In this document: positions 1 through 13,300 of the stretch, one piece after another
Position numbering within the stretch: the first letter of the stretch is position 1
How the letters are laid out: the number at the start of each line of letters is the position of its first letter
Origin: Melampsora larici-populina 98AG31
Taxonomy: Eukaryota; Basidiomycota; Pucciniomycetes; Pucciniales; Melampsoraceae
Assembly: GCF_000204055.1 (NCBI RefSeq)
Contig: NW_006768813.1
Span: 322,606 to 386,605, forward strand
DNA: 64,000 bases
Direction: 5' to 3'
Program-made: the position numbers and the translations under genes
Notes under the pieces: generated by a model
Told to the model about the DNA's origin: nothing
Seen by the model: only the letters and a program-made list of their open reading frames with translations
The model's database searches: none

Positions 1-846
1 AACAGCGATATGATCATCACGAGGTCAACAGATGTCGGGGGATTTCTTTTGGTTTGCTGTTCGGTAACTTCCATGTCCGAAATACGACAATGTCGATGTG
101 CCCCTTGAGATAGGGGCAAATCGAAATTTCGTTTTCAGGTCAGATAATATCTGAAAACGATCCGAACGGGCCCTGAGGAAGTCACATATCAATATAACAA
201 ATCACGACAGGTAGTCTACAACTTGGCAATTTCACCATTAATCCGGACCTAACAAATCTACTTAGACCTCATGAATTTTTCACTTGCTCATTTGATATAA
301 ATTTCAATCTCAACACCCGCACTCACATTTTTCGTCTCTGCTTTCCTTCTTCTCTCACTCAAATGAAAAAATCATCATCTGTCCAATATAATCATAATTA
401 ACTCTAAACCCATCCCATCTGATGCACCAAATCCAAAACCAAAAAAGTAGAATCACAAATCAAAAGCTCAAGTCAAAAACCAAATATCAAATCATCATTC
501 ATCTCTTTTACCACACACACACACAAAACCCTCCATATAAAAAATCATAAACAAAACGAGAACAAATAAACCATAAACAAAATGCAGCACTAATCAATCC
601 ATCAATCCATTCCCCACCTCAATTATGATTCGAAATATGAGGGAAAAAAAACACAATATATATTTAAGCAAGAATTTGCACAAAGTCAAAGATAGGAAAA
701 AAAAGAACATGTCATTTGGTCTGAAAAAGCAATCCGACTCTAAAGAATCTAAAAAATCAACATCTTATACAAAAAAGAAAAAAAATAGAAAAATAGAAAT
801 CTTTCAAAGGCCAAAGTGAATGTATAGATCATAAAAAGAGAAATGT
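1..846. other. AT-rich 3' flank, no gene seen
   Basis: This stretch holds no convincing coding region. It is AT-rich and contains simple A-rich and CA-rich runs (a short ACAC run near 525). It lies downstream of the minus-strand gene that ends at 847 and probably contains that gene's 3' untranslated region and terminator, but no specific signal is evident. Confidence 0.5.
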
Positions 847-3800
847 TCAAGTAGCTTCGTCCGTTTGATCAGCCGTAGGTCTTGTTGATTCAGAGGACGT
901 TGGCTTTTGTCCAGAAGTGTTTTCGTCTGTTGGTTGTGGCGGTAGTGGTGATTGCCGAACAAATCCACTTCGACTATTTGAATAATAGTATGGTGTTGAG
1001 GTTTGATTCGACTTATCAGCTCCATCCTTTCTCAATACCGGAATTTCCCGCTCCAGTCTCTCTAGCCTAGCTCCAGCCGTTGTAGCAGTACCAGCACCAC
1101 CAGCTTGATCCACTGGTGGTTGCGAATTGACTTGCTTCGACACTTCAAGATCTGCTTCCTCTCTTCTCTCCCCTTCATCATCTCCTCGTCTTTCTTTCTC
1201 CGCCTCCAATCGATCTAGACGCGACTCAAGAATTTGCAGGTCTCGAGTATACTCAGCTTGCACAGCGCCCACCCTCTCATCCAGCATTTTCTCGAAAACC
1301 GTAGACGACTGTTGAAGGAGTCCAAGCAACTGTGCAGATCTTCGAATCTGTTCTTCGAGATTGGATTGCAGAATTCGCGAGTCAGCCAATGAATCATAAA
1401 ATGTGTCGAACAATTGCAAAAACATTTGTTTCGGTGGAATCTGATTGCTACTGTTGCTAGTAGGACCCGAACTATGAGAACCAATCGAAGGTCGGGTTTG
1501 TTGACTCGAGGGATGTGGTTCTGGAGGCGATTGATGTGAGTGGGAATTGGGTTGAGGGTAAGGATGATAAGCTGGCGAATGAACTGCACCATGACTACTA
1601 CCACCACCTCCGCGAAGCCTAGATGACTCGAGTTGCTGTTGCATGCTTGGACCTCCAAAGCTTGGCATTGCAGTTCGAGGTCCTGCCATTAGATTCACAG
1701 AGTTGCCATACGAGGAGACATGACCATTGACACGCCCGTGGTTTGAATTGCTATTGCTCTTCGAGTTAAACATTGGGACATGAGTCAAAGTGGGAACCTG
1801 CAAAGGGACACCAGAATGCATTGTCATCCGACGACCAAGGCCATCCGGTGGAGCTCCATTCTGACCGCTCTGAGGATTGGATTGATGATGACTAGAAGGC
1901 CCATGCGAAGATCGAAGGGGGTGAGCTGATGAGGTATGCTGCGAATTTTGTTGGTGTTGAGAGGTGTTGTGTTGTTGAACACCATTTGTACTACTGGCTA
2001 GATTGGTGCGCGCAATCAAAGGAGTTTTCACCACATCACCATTGGGAGCTGTAGCCTGTAAGAAGCCACTGCGTATCGGAGCTGACTTGATAGACGGCTG
2101 GAGCATGACATGAGGTCTGAAGGCGTGTGGTGTAATAGCCAAGTTCTTGACTTTCTCGCGAGCCACTTGTCCTCGTCGACTTGCAATTGTCGAGTTGGGA
2201 CTTTCAGCGGATGGATCCACACAAGGGTCGTTCTCATAGGTAGGGCTGTAACAGGAAGAGGTTTGCGGTCCACTTATGTAAGGACGCTGTGACTGCGACT
2301 GTTGTGGTTTAGGATGAGCTGCTTCGCTTATCGGTTTGAGATTGATGACTGGTGGATGACTCGGATGATGATGGTGATGGTGATGATGGGCGACAGATGA
2401 ATTGCTGAGCGTTTTGGCGTGCCCATTAGACGGGTGTGAAGTCGTCTTTGAGATCGATCCCCGATGACTACCCGACCTTGCGTGAGAACCACCTGGCGGA
2501 CTGCGACCATGAATGTGAGGATGGTTAGCGGGTGGTGGCATACCAGTTCCAGATGAGCGAGCCGGTAGCGTAAGCGATCCAGGAAATGCATTCGAGGCAG
2601 GACCAGCAAACGAATTCCGACGTTGTTCGATCAAGCGCTTTTGTTCGTCTCTCAACTTGATCGTATTAGCCATCTGTTGCATAGCGTCAGCATTGTGCGG
2701 CTGAGTGAAACCGATCACTAAGGGGCTGACAGGATCATTGTTATTAGATCCGCCATGGCCATTCGTCGAGCTATTTGACCGAGGTTGGGGAGGGGAAGTG
2801 GAGATCGTCAAAGGGGCGAGAGTGTGCGGTGATTGACTGTCGTGGTTTCGTCGAGATAGACGGTCATCTGTGATCGTCACGCGCCTCTTCTTGGCAAGGT
2901 TACTGGTGGGTTGATGCTGATCCGGCTGATGAGATCCATGCCACCCGCGAGCAGCGTAGCCTTCAGGATCGGGCGTGATAGAAGATCGGCAGCTGGAGAC
3001 GTCCGAATGGTGAGAAGACGTGCGCTGTACAATGCCCAAGGGAGCAGGAAGTGGCTGAGGAGGTAGATGTGGAGTCAGATATTCGGGTTTGACAGATACT
3101 TCGTCTGTTGCTTCCATCTCTTCTTCCATCCTGTAAAAAGAGACGAGCCAGGTATCAATTTCATGTGTGGGAAAAATCAGTCAGATAAGCATTGAACAAA
3201 CGTGGGAGCTCGGTTGTTAGACGAAGCAGACTGATTAGGGTCACTAAAGTCAGCTTGGGAGGTAGATTTTTGATGGGTGTGTGGTGAACGGCGTTGATCG
3301 AAAGGTGCAGGCAGAGGAGGGGGAGGGCCGAGATTTGTTTGAGGCCTATCCAGCTCCGCGCGGCTCGCGGTTCGTTTGAGAGCCTGTGAGGTAGGAGGAT
3401 CATGCGAGGGTCCATGTCGAGCTTGAGGATGAGAGCCGACATCTTCAGATTGATTAGATCGAGCCCAGGGAACCAGAGAGCTTCGACGCCGGGAAGATGA
3501 GCTGGCCTGGTAAGAGGGATCCTCGAGAGAGTTTGGAGGAGGGAGCCGAGGAGGAACGACAGGTGAGATCGATTGAGAGTGATGTCGAGATGAATTGGAA
3601 GGTGAAGGAAGTAGATGCCGAGGTTGGGGATTGGCTGCCTGAGAAGAGTGGATTGGTCTGAGTGGAGGGAGCGTAGGGCCAGGGTGATGATGCTGAAGAG
3701 AGTGAGGTTGTTGTTGATGAGACGATGGCGCAAAGGGAGGTGACATTTGGTAATGCTTTTGCTGTTGGTGTGGGGAAGGCGGAGAGTTTGCTAGACGATT

Positions 3801-5949
3801 AGGTGGTGATGAGAAATGAGAGTGCAGCTTGTTCGCGTTGTTTAGATTGATGATGTTAGTAGACATTGGTGTAGGAAACAGAGAAGAATGATGAGAGGAG
3901 TTGGGTCTGGAGGCTACAAGTTTGGTCGATGAAGATGAGCCAATAGGAGATTGAGATGATTGCAAATGGTTAACAGTACGAAAAGAGGATGATGATGATG
4001 AACTTGGAGGAAGTGTTTGTTGAGTGGTAGGAGAAGGAAAGGTGGTGATCCTATTGGTAGAATGAGAATGAAATCGAGTTGTATTTGGGTTTGAGAACGG
4101 GTGAGATTCTTGGTGATGGGAAGAAGTGTTCGATCGAGGTAAAGAAGAGGAAATTGAGTCCGGTTGGAATGCCGAGGACGTAGTAGAATGACGAGAAAGA
4201 TACGGGTGTGATTGGTGTCGAATGGGTGTGGGAATGAATGAATTCCGATCAAGAGAAGAACGTGAGAAGCTAGAAGACTGTGATGAAGCTGTCGCTTTCT
4301 CTTGTGAATGAGGATGATGGTTGTTGTAAATGGGTTTGGTAATCCCAGTAGTTCTGATTAATGATTGCGGATGTCTAGTAGTGACTTTGATCGAGCTGGT
4401 CGATGTGGGTCTACTATAACTAGAATGCTGATAGAATTTATCAAACTTGTTGATGAGTTGATTTTGATCACTAATCACCTTTGTTGTTGTAAGCTGTGGA
4501 TGAAGCAAGCAAGCAAGAAAGAGAACGTTAATTAACAAGAATGGTTTGATTAGTTTCTTATTCTTCTCAAGATTAGATTGGATGTCAACTATAATTTGTA
4601 AAACGATGCAGAAGAAGATCATGAAACAAGGGTGAAGATGAAAAAATGAAATGAGATGTCAAATGAATTGGATTTCAAATCAAGTTCAAAAAAGAAAGTC
4701 TCTTACATAGGATCGCAATCAGATGTGAAAGGAAAGGTAGTTAGGAAGAAATGAAATCTAATCAAAATCTCATGCCAGGTTTGGAGAGTTCAGAGAAGCA
4801 GACTAGAGAAAACTTCTGGTTTATAGGTGTAGTAGTGGATTGGGTATGCGGTTCGTTCTAGTCTCAAGACTTGAGTGTTCTGTTTGATGGATTGATGGAT
4901 TGATGATAGGTATCGATGAGTGATTGGTTAGTGTTTAAGAAGTTAAAAGAAAGCTGAATCAAAGTCGAAATATAAAGTGCTTTGAGTGCTTTGCTTTGAG
5001 TGCTTTGCTATGCTATGCTAGTTTGTTTGAAGATAAATCTTCAAGATCTAGTCAAACTATCTTGTATTCAAATGGTCATCAATCTAGCCATCTCTTTAAT
5101 CATCAACTTATCAGCCAACTCATCAACATTTAGAATCCATGTCATGATTCATAGGAGAAGAAGAAAACACTTTTAAAGTCTTTACTTGATATGTAGTCGA
5201 GATGATTGATTGTAATAATGGTGATAGTGAAGATGGTGATAGTGTGATAGTGATCGAGAAGTGTGTAAGTGATCGAGATGAAAGAAAAGAAATCAAATCA
5301 AATCAAATTGAAGTTTAAGTGAAAGTCATCTTGTGATGAATTAAAATCATGATCGGTTGCGATGGTGATGAGTGATCATTCATCCACTTTTATCTCATCT
5401 CATCTAAGCCGGTCGTTGGATTTGGTGGGGTCGTCATGACACTCCACCACCAACCACCAACCACTCTTGCCTCACGCACGCACGCACACACACACACTCT
5501 CGTATACAAGTTTGAGTGCATTAGCAAGGTAGAGATAGAGTAGCATAGAGTCCATCATGAGGTTGCAGTTTGTAGGATGTGGAATGAGGAATTTAAGAAT
5601 ATCGATCTTGGATCGTATTGAAGGATATGATATGATGATTAGGATTGATGTTAGGATATCATAGAGTTCTTACCTGCTTAGATGGTCCATTTGAATTCGA
5701 TGGTTTTTCATATGGATACATCACACCAGAATGTCTTCCAATTGATCCACTTGTTGATGACATAAGATGATGACTCGCGCCACGATAATTGATGATTGAT
5801 GAAGTGCTTCTGTTTTCTTGTAATCCATACTTTTCTCTACCTTGCAAGATCATCGATGCTGAGCCTGAACGTTGATGTTTTGATGACTGGCTTGGGTCAT
5901 CCATGTTGGCATTCATGATTCGTCCACTGGGGTGCTCAGAGATTAACAT
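847..5949 (-). CDS. Large Ser/Pro/His/Asn-rich protein with C-terminal coiled coil, function unknown
   Basis: I infer three exons: 5949-5674, 4493-3202 and 3130-847, about 1283 aa. Exon 1 ends at a strong CAG|GTAAGA donor, exon 2 begins after CCACAG, exon 2 ends at CCCAC|GTTTGT and exon 3 begins after TTTTACAG. The frame is kept across both junctions, which supports one gene rather than separate ORFs. The first ATG gives MLISEHPSGRIMN. The open frame continues 8 codons upstream to a possible acceptor near 5975, so an earlier exon is possible. Most of the protein is low complexity (Ser, Pro, Gln, Asn and a run of eight His). A conserved-looking block near KNLAITPHAFRPHVMLQP and a roughly 70-residue helical segment (QMFLQLFDTFYDSL through RLDRLEAEKERR) near 580-650 of the last exon look structured. 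The overall style suggests a nuclear regulator or scaffold, but I do not recognise the family. Confidence 0.6.
4494..5673 (-). other. Unusually long intron (about 1.18 kb) of the Ser/Pro-rich gene
   Basis: The interval between the exon 1 donor (GTAAGA at 5673) and the exon 2 acceptor (CCACAG ending at 4494) is more than ten times the length of most introns in this window. It contains a CA microsatellite near 5484-5500, repeated GTGATAGTG-like units near 5219-5250 and TGCTATGC-type repeats near 5010. It could instead be the promoter region of a shorter form starting within exon 2, because an open frame with an ATG begins at 4622. Confidence 0.4.
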
Positions 5950-8900
5950 CTTAATTCCTTCACTAAACAACAATACCCCACCTATAGATCAAATTATAGC
6001 AAAGAAGCTTCTTGGAACAAAGACTCAATGTCGACTTAGGATGAAGCTATAGATGAAGTGACTTGTGATAATAATAAAAAGGAGTGTATGGTCGACGAAT
6101 TCTGCTTCAGTGGCCAATCAATTCACTTTTTCTTTCCTCCCGCAATCTCTCTTTGCCATCTTTCCTATCTCTCACTGATCCTTTCCCCGTGATTGACACA
6201 AGGATACAGAGTGTGTCTCATACTTGGTTAGAAATCCAACACACTACTTCATCTTGATCTCAAACTTGAATTTTTTATGTACATGTATTTTGAATCTCTT
6301 TTTTTTTCTCGCGTTCCGAGCTTGACTTTTGGGCGCTTTGGGATCTCCCTAGACACTTGTCTCGAACTCACAGCCTCGATGATTCCTTTTGAAGAACATT
6401 GCGGTTCGTAACAAGACGATGGTTTTCGATTTGGGTATCTTGAATTTCATCTATATATTGGTTTGCCTATCTGTAGATTTTAAAAATCGTTGAAACAATC
6501 CTTTTAATCAGATGTGACTCTGACTCCCAAGTGAATCTCAACTCAAGCATTGTGCGGCATGTTTTGAGGCCTTTTTTAATCAACTTTTACGGGGATCATC
6601 GTTTGAGGTTTTTCCACTGGTTTCGAGTCTTGATTCTGTTCGAGTACAGAGATCAAGACAAAGTCTTGGAGAACATCAAAACGTTCTCTTCAGGTTCTTT
6701 TTTCCATCATCCGTAGCATGTAAGAGAAATTAAATGGTCAAATGTGAGAGTCAATTTATCCTGCTTTTGGGCTCGCGGAATATGTAGCAGGCATCGATGT
6801 GCAGCGCGAACGGATCAACGTAGATGGTTTCATAATCTGTGAGAACATAATATTGCCATCCGGCTCTGAGGCCTGTTTCGAACCTTCCTCACAGCAAAGA
6901 ATCGCTTCACCGGTGGAGTGATGATCAAATTCTCATGCGCAAACCCATCAAGGAAATATCGGCCTGCCGCCTATATACATCGGGCGCTTGGATAGTTTTG
7001 CGCAGTACTTAAATCTACTTAAATGGAGATGAAGGACATGAACCTCGTGTGAATGAATCCCAAGGGTTTCGTCTCCTGGTCACGTTCGACTTCCAACATG
7101 CTGAGGTGGAGGGTCCGGTTGAGGCATAGCCAGATTGAGGGACTTGTTCGCATAGACAATGATTTAACCCAACTCTAGTCTCATAACTTTAAGTGGATCC
7201 CGGGCATTTCCTGCTTTCTTTTGTGGTCTCTGTCAATTACAAACCAAATTCTTGGCTAAGTAGACTTTCTAATTATCAGTCAGAACCATGAGAGTTACCC
7301 TTTCATCCACTCTCTCATCAATCATATGGGAAAACACATTAAGTATCTCAAGAGAGGGCCGGATGTTTGTTAGGGTTGAACAAATGGTGGAGGCTGAGCA
7401 GCCGGCACTGAGGACTTCAGCCTCCCGAGACGCTTGGATACGAGTGAAGGAGACAGTCCAAGATGTCTGTCTGCAGCAGAAATATCTTTGATCAAAAACA
7501 GAAAGATGTGCTTTTCAAGACGAAAGGAAAACAGATGTTTGACTTGGACAGCCAATCCGTTTTCCTCATTCACTGGTGGCCACCGAACCCCGAGTGCTAC
7601 TTCCATAGATACCTTGACTGCCTCGTCACTCTCGGCGAGCAAGCTTGCGAGAGAGGCTGTGCACTGCTCACAAATAATTGCTACCGCTTCCTAACTTCTG
7701 CAAAATCCACCGATGAGGTAGACCGAAGGATTAAAACCATCTACGATGCTCGCATATATGTTGAAGCACCAGGGCTTAGGAAACCATAGAACTCAGGATA
7801 CCGCTACATCCAAAGTCATTACCTATTCTCAAAAGCACCATTCCCTATTGTTGATATTTGTATACCTTATCCACTGCGGGCATTCGCAGGTCCGAATCCC
7901 AATTCAACAAAACATACATGATACTATCATAGTAGCCAAAGGATCGGCGGTGTAGGAAGTCTAATTGTTTCCAATTATTTTCATGACACATTCATACCCG
8001 CATCTGACTCCACAAATCCACACAAGTCTCACTGAAGTACCCGTTATCCCCCTTCGACATAGCCTCTCACAGCCTCATTCTTCTAAACTGATTGATTGAT
8101 CGCGTCCATGTTTCAAAGAATTGTGACGTGTTTTCATAACCTGTAATTAGGTTTTGAAGGATTTGAAGATTGGAACTGCACTCTTGGTAAGGTGATCTTT
8201 GGTGACGCGTGTGTTGAGATAACAGCGCTGATCAGTTAATGTGTTTGTTGTATGCGTGTTCTTAGCTTAAGATCCATTATTTTGTCACTTTTTCTGTCAT
8301 CTGATCGTTTGGATATCTCCGGCATCCTTCAGAGCATCTTGGTGTATCTTATTCCTTATTTATCACCTTTTCACATATACGTGCCACTCATCTCTGCCTG
8401 CGGTTGACGGGGCTTATTTTGAGCTGGTACTAAAGCCAGTACTAAGGATTATATAGAACCTTACCAAATTGCTATGGCTAAATAGTAGGATAGAAAAATT
8501 CCGGTTTGATTCCCAAGCAAACGCACTGCATTGCGAGGAATTATCCATGGCTCGGAAATCATCCTACTTCACAATAAGACCTTTGCCACCAGAAGAAGAC
8601 TTCTATAAAACTGATAGTAAGTCTGAGGTGTCAGGAAGGTATATGGCTCTGGTTCACGGATGTGAACATGAGGAAGGACAATGTTTTGGAGCTGAAGAAG
8701 CCATACCATTGTCATCACCAAATAGGGTCGAATGAAAAGTTGAAAAAGGATCAAAGAATAAAAAGGACATCTCAAGAATTGAAACATGGTTGTAAGACTT
8801 TACAGCAAGAGAGATTGGAATGTAATCTTTTCCTTTGAGCGGCGAGCACATGTACTGAGAGCTCTGAGTCTCAACACGTACGTAGAAATAGCAGGGGATC

Positions 8901-10334
8901 ACGTTTTTTTGTCTAGTTCATAAATGGTAAAGTTATTAGTCTTACATCTTTCTATCTCCTCACCCACAATTCCTTGATTCCTTTCTAGGTCAACTTACCG
9001 ATTTGCTGGAGACTTGAAAAAGCTTTCGTATATACAAGATCCAGCAAGTATGATTGTGAAGAGTTTATATTCTTTCTATTAAACCAAGAAAGGATTCTGT
9101 CCAACATTCAATTTCGACGCCAGTCTGGAGAATACGCGGATGAATATCTTCCAAACAGGTTCAGTGGGCGAGCCGTTTACTATATTCCTTGCATGGAATC
9201 ATCCTCGCGCTTAACATTGATATTGGTAGATAAACTTGGGTCTCAAGCTTGCAGTTTCCGGTGGGTAACTGACTCGAGCTGATACAACCAACCAGCGGTT
9301 TTCCGTGCATGGTCTGATTGAGGAGGTTAAAAATGTAGGCGAAGCATACATGAAGATGATAGCTTTGAACGTTGTGATGGTCAGATAAAGCGGTGCTCAG
9401 ATCACTTGGAGCGTGGGTGAAATGAGTCCATTTGGAAACCCCATTGGCAGATTGTTGAGATCGATGACTGATGAATGACGAGATGATTTAAGTCAACAAG
9501 CCTGAGGTGGGTCATGAGCCAAGCTTGGTTATGAGCACTAGTGATCCTGACGCTCGGTCTCTTCCGGTCTTCGTTTCGTAAAATCCCGTGATTGATTAAA
9601 GTGATGATGAAGACTTTTACGTAAACGAAGCGCTATCATGATTTGAGATGCTCCGGTTCATCGTCAATCTACCAGATAAACCGCTACCAAGCGCACCTCC
9701 CTCAATCAGTTGACGGATATAGATAAATATTAATATTGCCATTGTCCTCTTGAACATCTGATCATCATCACCATCATCATCTTTACTATTACAACGTAAA
9801 ATCGATTTTTTAGAGCTTGATGAGTTCAGTCAGCTGTGAGGTTGCCAAGGGTTTTGTAATTGATTTTGATTGTAAATGTGTATTTTTATAATTTAAGTGG
9901 TCTTGGATTAACGGATTGTAGTTTTTAATGAACTTCTCACTTTTAAATATAATAACTTCTCATGCCCTTTACTTTTTCAAAATCTACAACTTCAAATAAT
10001 AAAATATCCTATTGCGTCTTTTAATAAGTGTACTAACCAACGAAGTCGTATTTCAACTTTGCTTAATCGAAAGTCCGGTCGTTTCATTTCCTCAAGAACT
10101 CTTTACTCAACTCGTCTTGATTCTTGAATTTCTTAAAGCTGTCAGATTGCCAATCTCAACTTCAGTCAGAAGATCGCCGCCAAAAAACTCACACAGATTC
10201 AAAGAAACAACTTAAAGGAAGTCTTGTCAAGGAGTGTTTCAACCATTTTAGCACGATTTGATTTGATTGGATTGATATCACACAACACACTTAAATTAAC
10301 CCCTATATATGCTATTACTGAAGTTTCAATCATC
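5950..10334. other. 4.4-kb intergenic region with small unassigned ORFs
   Basis: No gene is recognised here. The region lies between the divergent Ser/Pro-rich gene (minus) and the antiporter gene (plus), so it should hold both promoters. Small ORFs occur at 7463-7789 and 8469-8735 but lack family features. The last 400 bases before the antiporter ATG are AT-rich and pyrimidine-rich, as in a fungal promoter and 5' untranslated region. Confidence 0.5.
7463..7789 (+). CDS. Possible small cysteine-containing protein, unrecognised
   Basis: This 108-codon ATG-initiated frame has balanced amino-acid composition and five cysteines between residues 44 and 75, including CLVTLGEQACERGCALL. That is unlike the surrounding shadow frames. 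There is no signal peptide at the shown ATG. A rust small secreted protein with an unseen upstream exon is conceivable, and an overlapping frame at 7288-7491 could contribute one. There is no family match I can name, and it may be a chance ORF or an old gene remnant. Confidence 0.25.
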   Translation: MSVCSRNIFDQKQKDVLFKTKGKQMFDLDSQSVFLIHWWPPNPECYFHRYLDCLVTLGEQACERGCALLTNNCYRFLTSAKSTDEVDRRIKTIYDARIYVEAPGLRKP

Positions 10335-13300
10335 ATGCTGTTCAATTCGTTACTATTACTCTCTTTACCTCTTTACCTCTTCATCCTACCTAACCCAACC
10401 ATCTCATCTTCCATCAACTTGCCTCGATTCAATCCTTACTTTGCCAACATAGTCAAACGTAAAGAGCACCGCAACTTCTCTGCAATCTTCAATTCACCTC
10501 ACAACATCGCTCTTGACACCGATGTCGCTCGTAATAGTCTTGGATCTGGTGATGGTGACATCCATGAGGCTCGTCATGAACTCTATAGGGTCGTCACTGA
10601 GGTCAGTCAAGACTTTGTCTCTTCATCATTCAAACATCACTTTGACTGACCATCTTAACATACCTCTCCTTTTGCTTTTCTTTTGACCTTCAATAGGCTA
10701 CTCCCATCCATTTAGCTCTTACTCTTATTCCGGCTTTTATTGTCTTCTTCGGTCTCTTCTCAGCATTCGTGAAAGAAAAACTTTATGTTGGTGAAGCAAT
10801 CATTGCAGTGGTCTTTGGAATCATTCTCGGTCCATTGGCCCTCGGTTTATTCGATCCACGCTCTTGGGGTGGCGGTAAAGAGTTCGATCATCTCACCCTC
10901 GAGCTTACTCGGATCGTCATCTCACTCAGCGTGTTTGCGGTCGGCGTGGAATTACCCAAGGCTTATGTGCTTCGTCACTGGCGTTCGCTCGCTGTTTTGC
11001 TCGGTCCGTTGATGTTGATCGGGTGGATGGTTTGTGGCTTATTGATTTATGTCCTCATTCCTGGACTCGATTTCCTCAGCTCTCTATTGGTCGCCGCGGC
11101 TTGCACGCCTACAGATCCTATTCTTGCTGCGTAAATATTGGATCTCTCTTTACATTAATCCTTTTGATCAAAAATCTTCTGACGTGGGTCCTCTTTGACT
11201 TAGATCTGTGGTCGGTAAAGGCAAATACGCTCAAAAACACGTTCCAGCTCATCTTCGTCATCTGCTACAAGCGGAATCGGGCTGTAACGACGGTGCCGCG
11301 TTCCCCTTTCTCTTCTTGGCCCTCTTTATCGCCCTAAGAGGTGATTATTCTTTGGGCAAGGTTGTTGGCGAATGGGTCAGTTACATACCGTGATAATGAC
11401 TCATCTTAGTTTTCAGGCTTCAAAGCTTCATCATAGATCACCTGACTGATCCTCAACTTTGGGCTTCTTCCATCGATCTAGATTCTTTTGGTGATCCTCT
11501 ATCAGATCGTACTCGGCACTGCAATTGGCGCGGTCATCGGTATCATCGCGAGGAAGACTCTCAAGTTTTGTAAGAGGCGCTCGTACATCGATCGTGAATC
11601 GATGGTCGCCATGTATGTCGCCCTCAGCTTACTCACCACCGGCCTCACGACGCTGGTGGGCTCGGATGATTTACTCGCTGCCTTCGCCTGTGGCGCAGCT
11701 TTTGCTTGGGATGATTGGTTTACGGAATCCATCGAAGCCTCCAACTTCTCCAGCATCATTGATTTGCTCATCAACAGTATGTTTTTTTGACTTCACAATC
11801 ACCATACCTCATCTCCAATACTCAACGATTCTCCTCAGGTGCTACATTCATCTATGTAGGCGCTACAATCCCGTTCAAGGAATGGAATGACCCTTCACTC
11901 ACACTAGTCCCCTGGAGGATCGTAATCTTGGCTTTCTCAATAATTGTCCTCCGGCGACTTCCAGCGATGCTCTTACTACAAAAATTGATTCCTGACCTCA
12001 AGACGGGGCGTGAAGCAATCTTCAGTGGCCACTTCGGCCCAATTGGTCAGTATCTTTCTTCTGCTCTTGACGCGCCGATTGCAATAACTAATCTCATCAT
12101 ATCTCTTCCTACGCCAGGGGTTGGAGCGATATTCATTTCCACATTGGCTGTGACCAAACTCCCAACGCCCAACATACCTCCCCAGAACAGTCTTGACACC
12201 GTTGCTCTCACAGTTCAACCTCTGACGTATCTCTTCGTCCTCTTTTCCGTATTGATACACGGTCTGTCGATCCCTTTCTTTACCTTGGGTCGCAACGTCT
12301 CGTCAAGAGTTCATTCAATTTCTCGCACTTGGACACAAGCGTCTGGAAATGAACCCAGTTGGCTTAATCGGGTTAAACGCGTTGACCGTAATGCCGATGG
12401 TGATATCGTAGATGCCAATGGGCAGCGGGTGTCAATGCCCGGGGAGACCCCTCCAACACTTCTTAATAATGACACGGATCTCGAAAAGCAGATCGGAACC
12501 CCGCAGGTCAACCTTGCCCAGCCTTTGAACCCCTCGAGTCCAACCATCGATCCCTTGGAACGCGCTGTATCTTCCCCACGGCCCTCTTACCATTCCGAAC
12601 CTCCGCCACCAGAGCCAGTTCAACGCCCTCCTCACACCCATACTCTTTCATCGTCCCCACACGGCCTTGGTAATCTTGCCAATCTTTCTTTGGCGCGCAC
12701 TTCGAGTCTCTTCAAAGCTAACCGGCGCACCGAGCAAGAGGAGCAAGCGCGTAAACAAGAAAAATTACGCAGAGATGACTGGTGTAGAAAAGAGCGACGC
12801 GACGTACCTCAGAAGGGCGAGGAGATGATTTACCGGTCCGGTCGCCATGTACGATGCTTTTGCTTTGCTCTCTCTGTCATTCTCACCAAGCATACTGACA
12901 ATGCTCCATACTTTTAGATCATCATTGAGAGGGGAGACGGTGATGAGGTGGAGGTCAGAGACGTAGATCCGTCAACGGCGGCAGTTGAAAAAGCCAAAAA
13001 AGATCCTGAGTTGGGGCTAGTCTTTGTCCCAGCCGGAAGACTCAAGGCTGAATTGAATGCCGTCGAACGTGACGGTGTTTCTGCTCCTTCCCGTCGGCTT
13101 GAAGCATTCAAAAGGATCGTGAAAGGCGGTCTTGGAAAGCATCACAAAGGCGAGGGTTCAGTCCTACCAGGGCCGGGTCAGGGGCCCAGATCTTTTCAGC
13201 AAGATGACGCATCAAAAGCTCACGATGTGCCAGAAACGCCGAGGTCTATGCTTCAACCGGGCGACACTATCAATCCATCCTCTTCTCAAACCCTCAGCGC

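Noticed and set aside
2370..2393. Run of eight histidines in the Ser/Pro-rich protein as a metal-binding site
   Set aside because: It is a CAC/CAT triplet expansion inside a low-complexity region; nothing else suggests metal binding.
8469..8735. 88-codon ORF as a gene
   Set aside because: It has no conserved motif, no splice partners and no supporting context.
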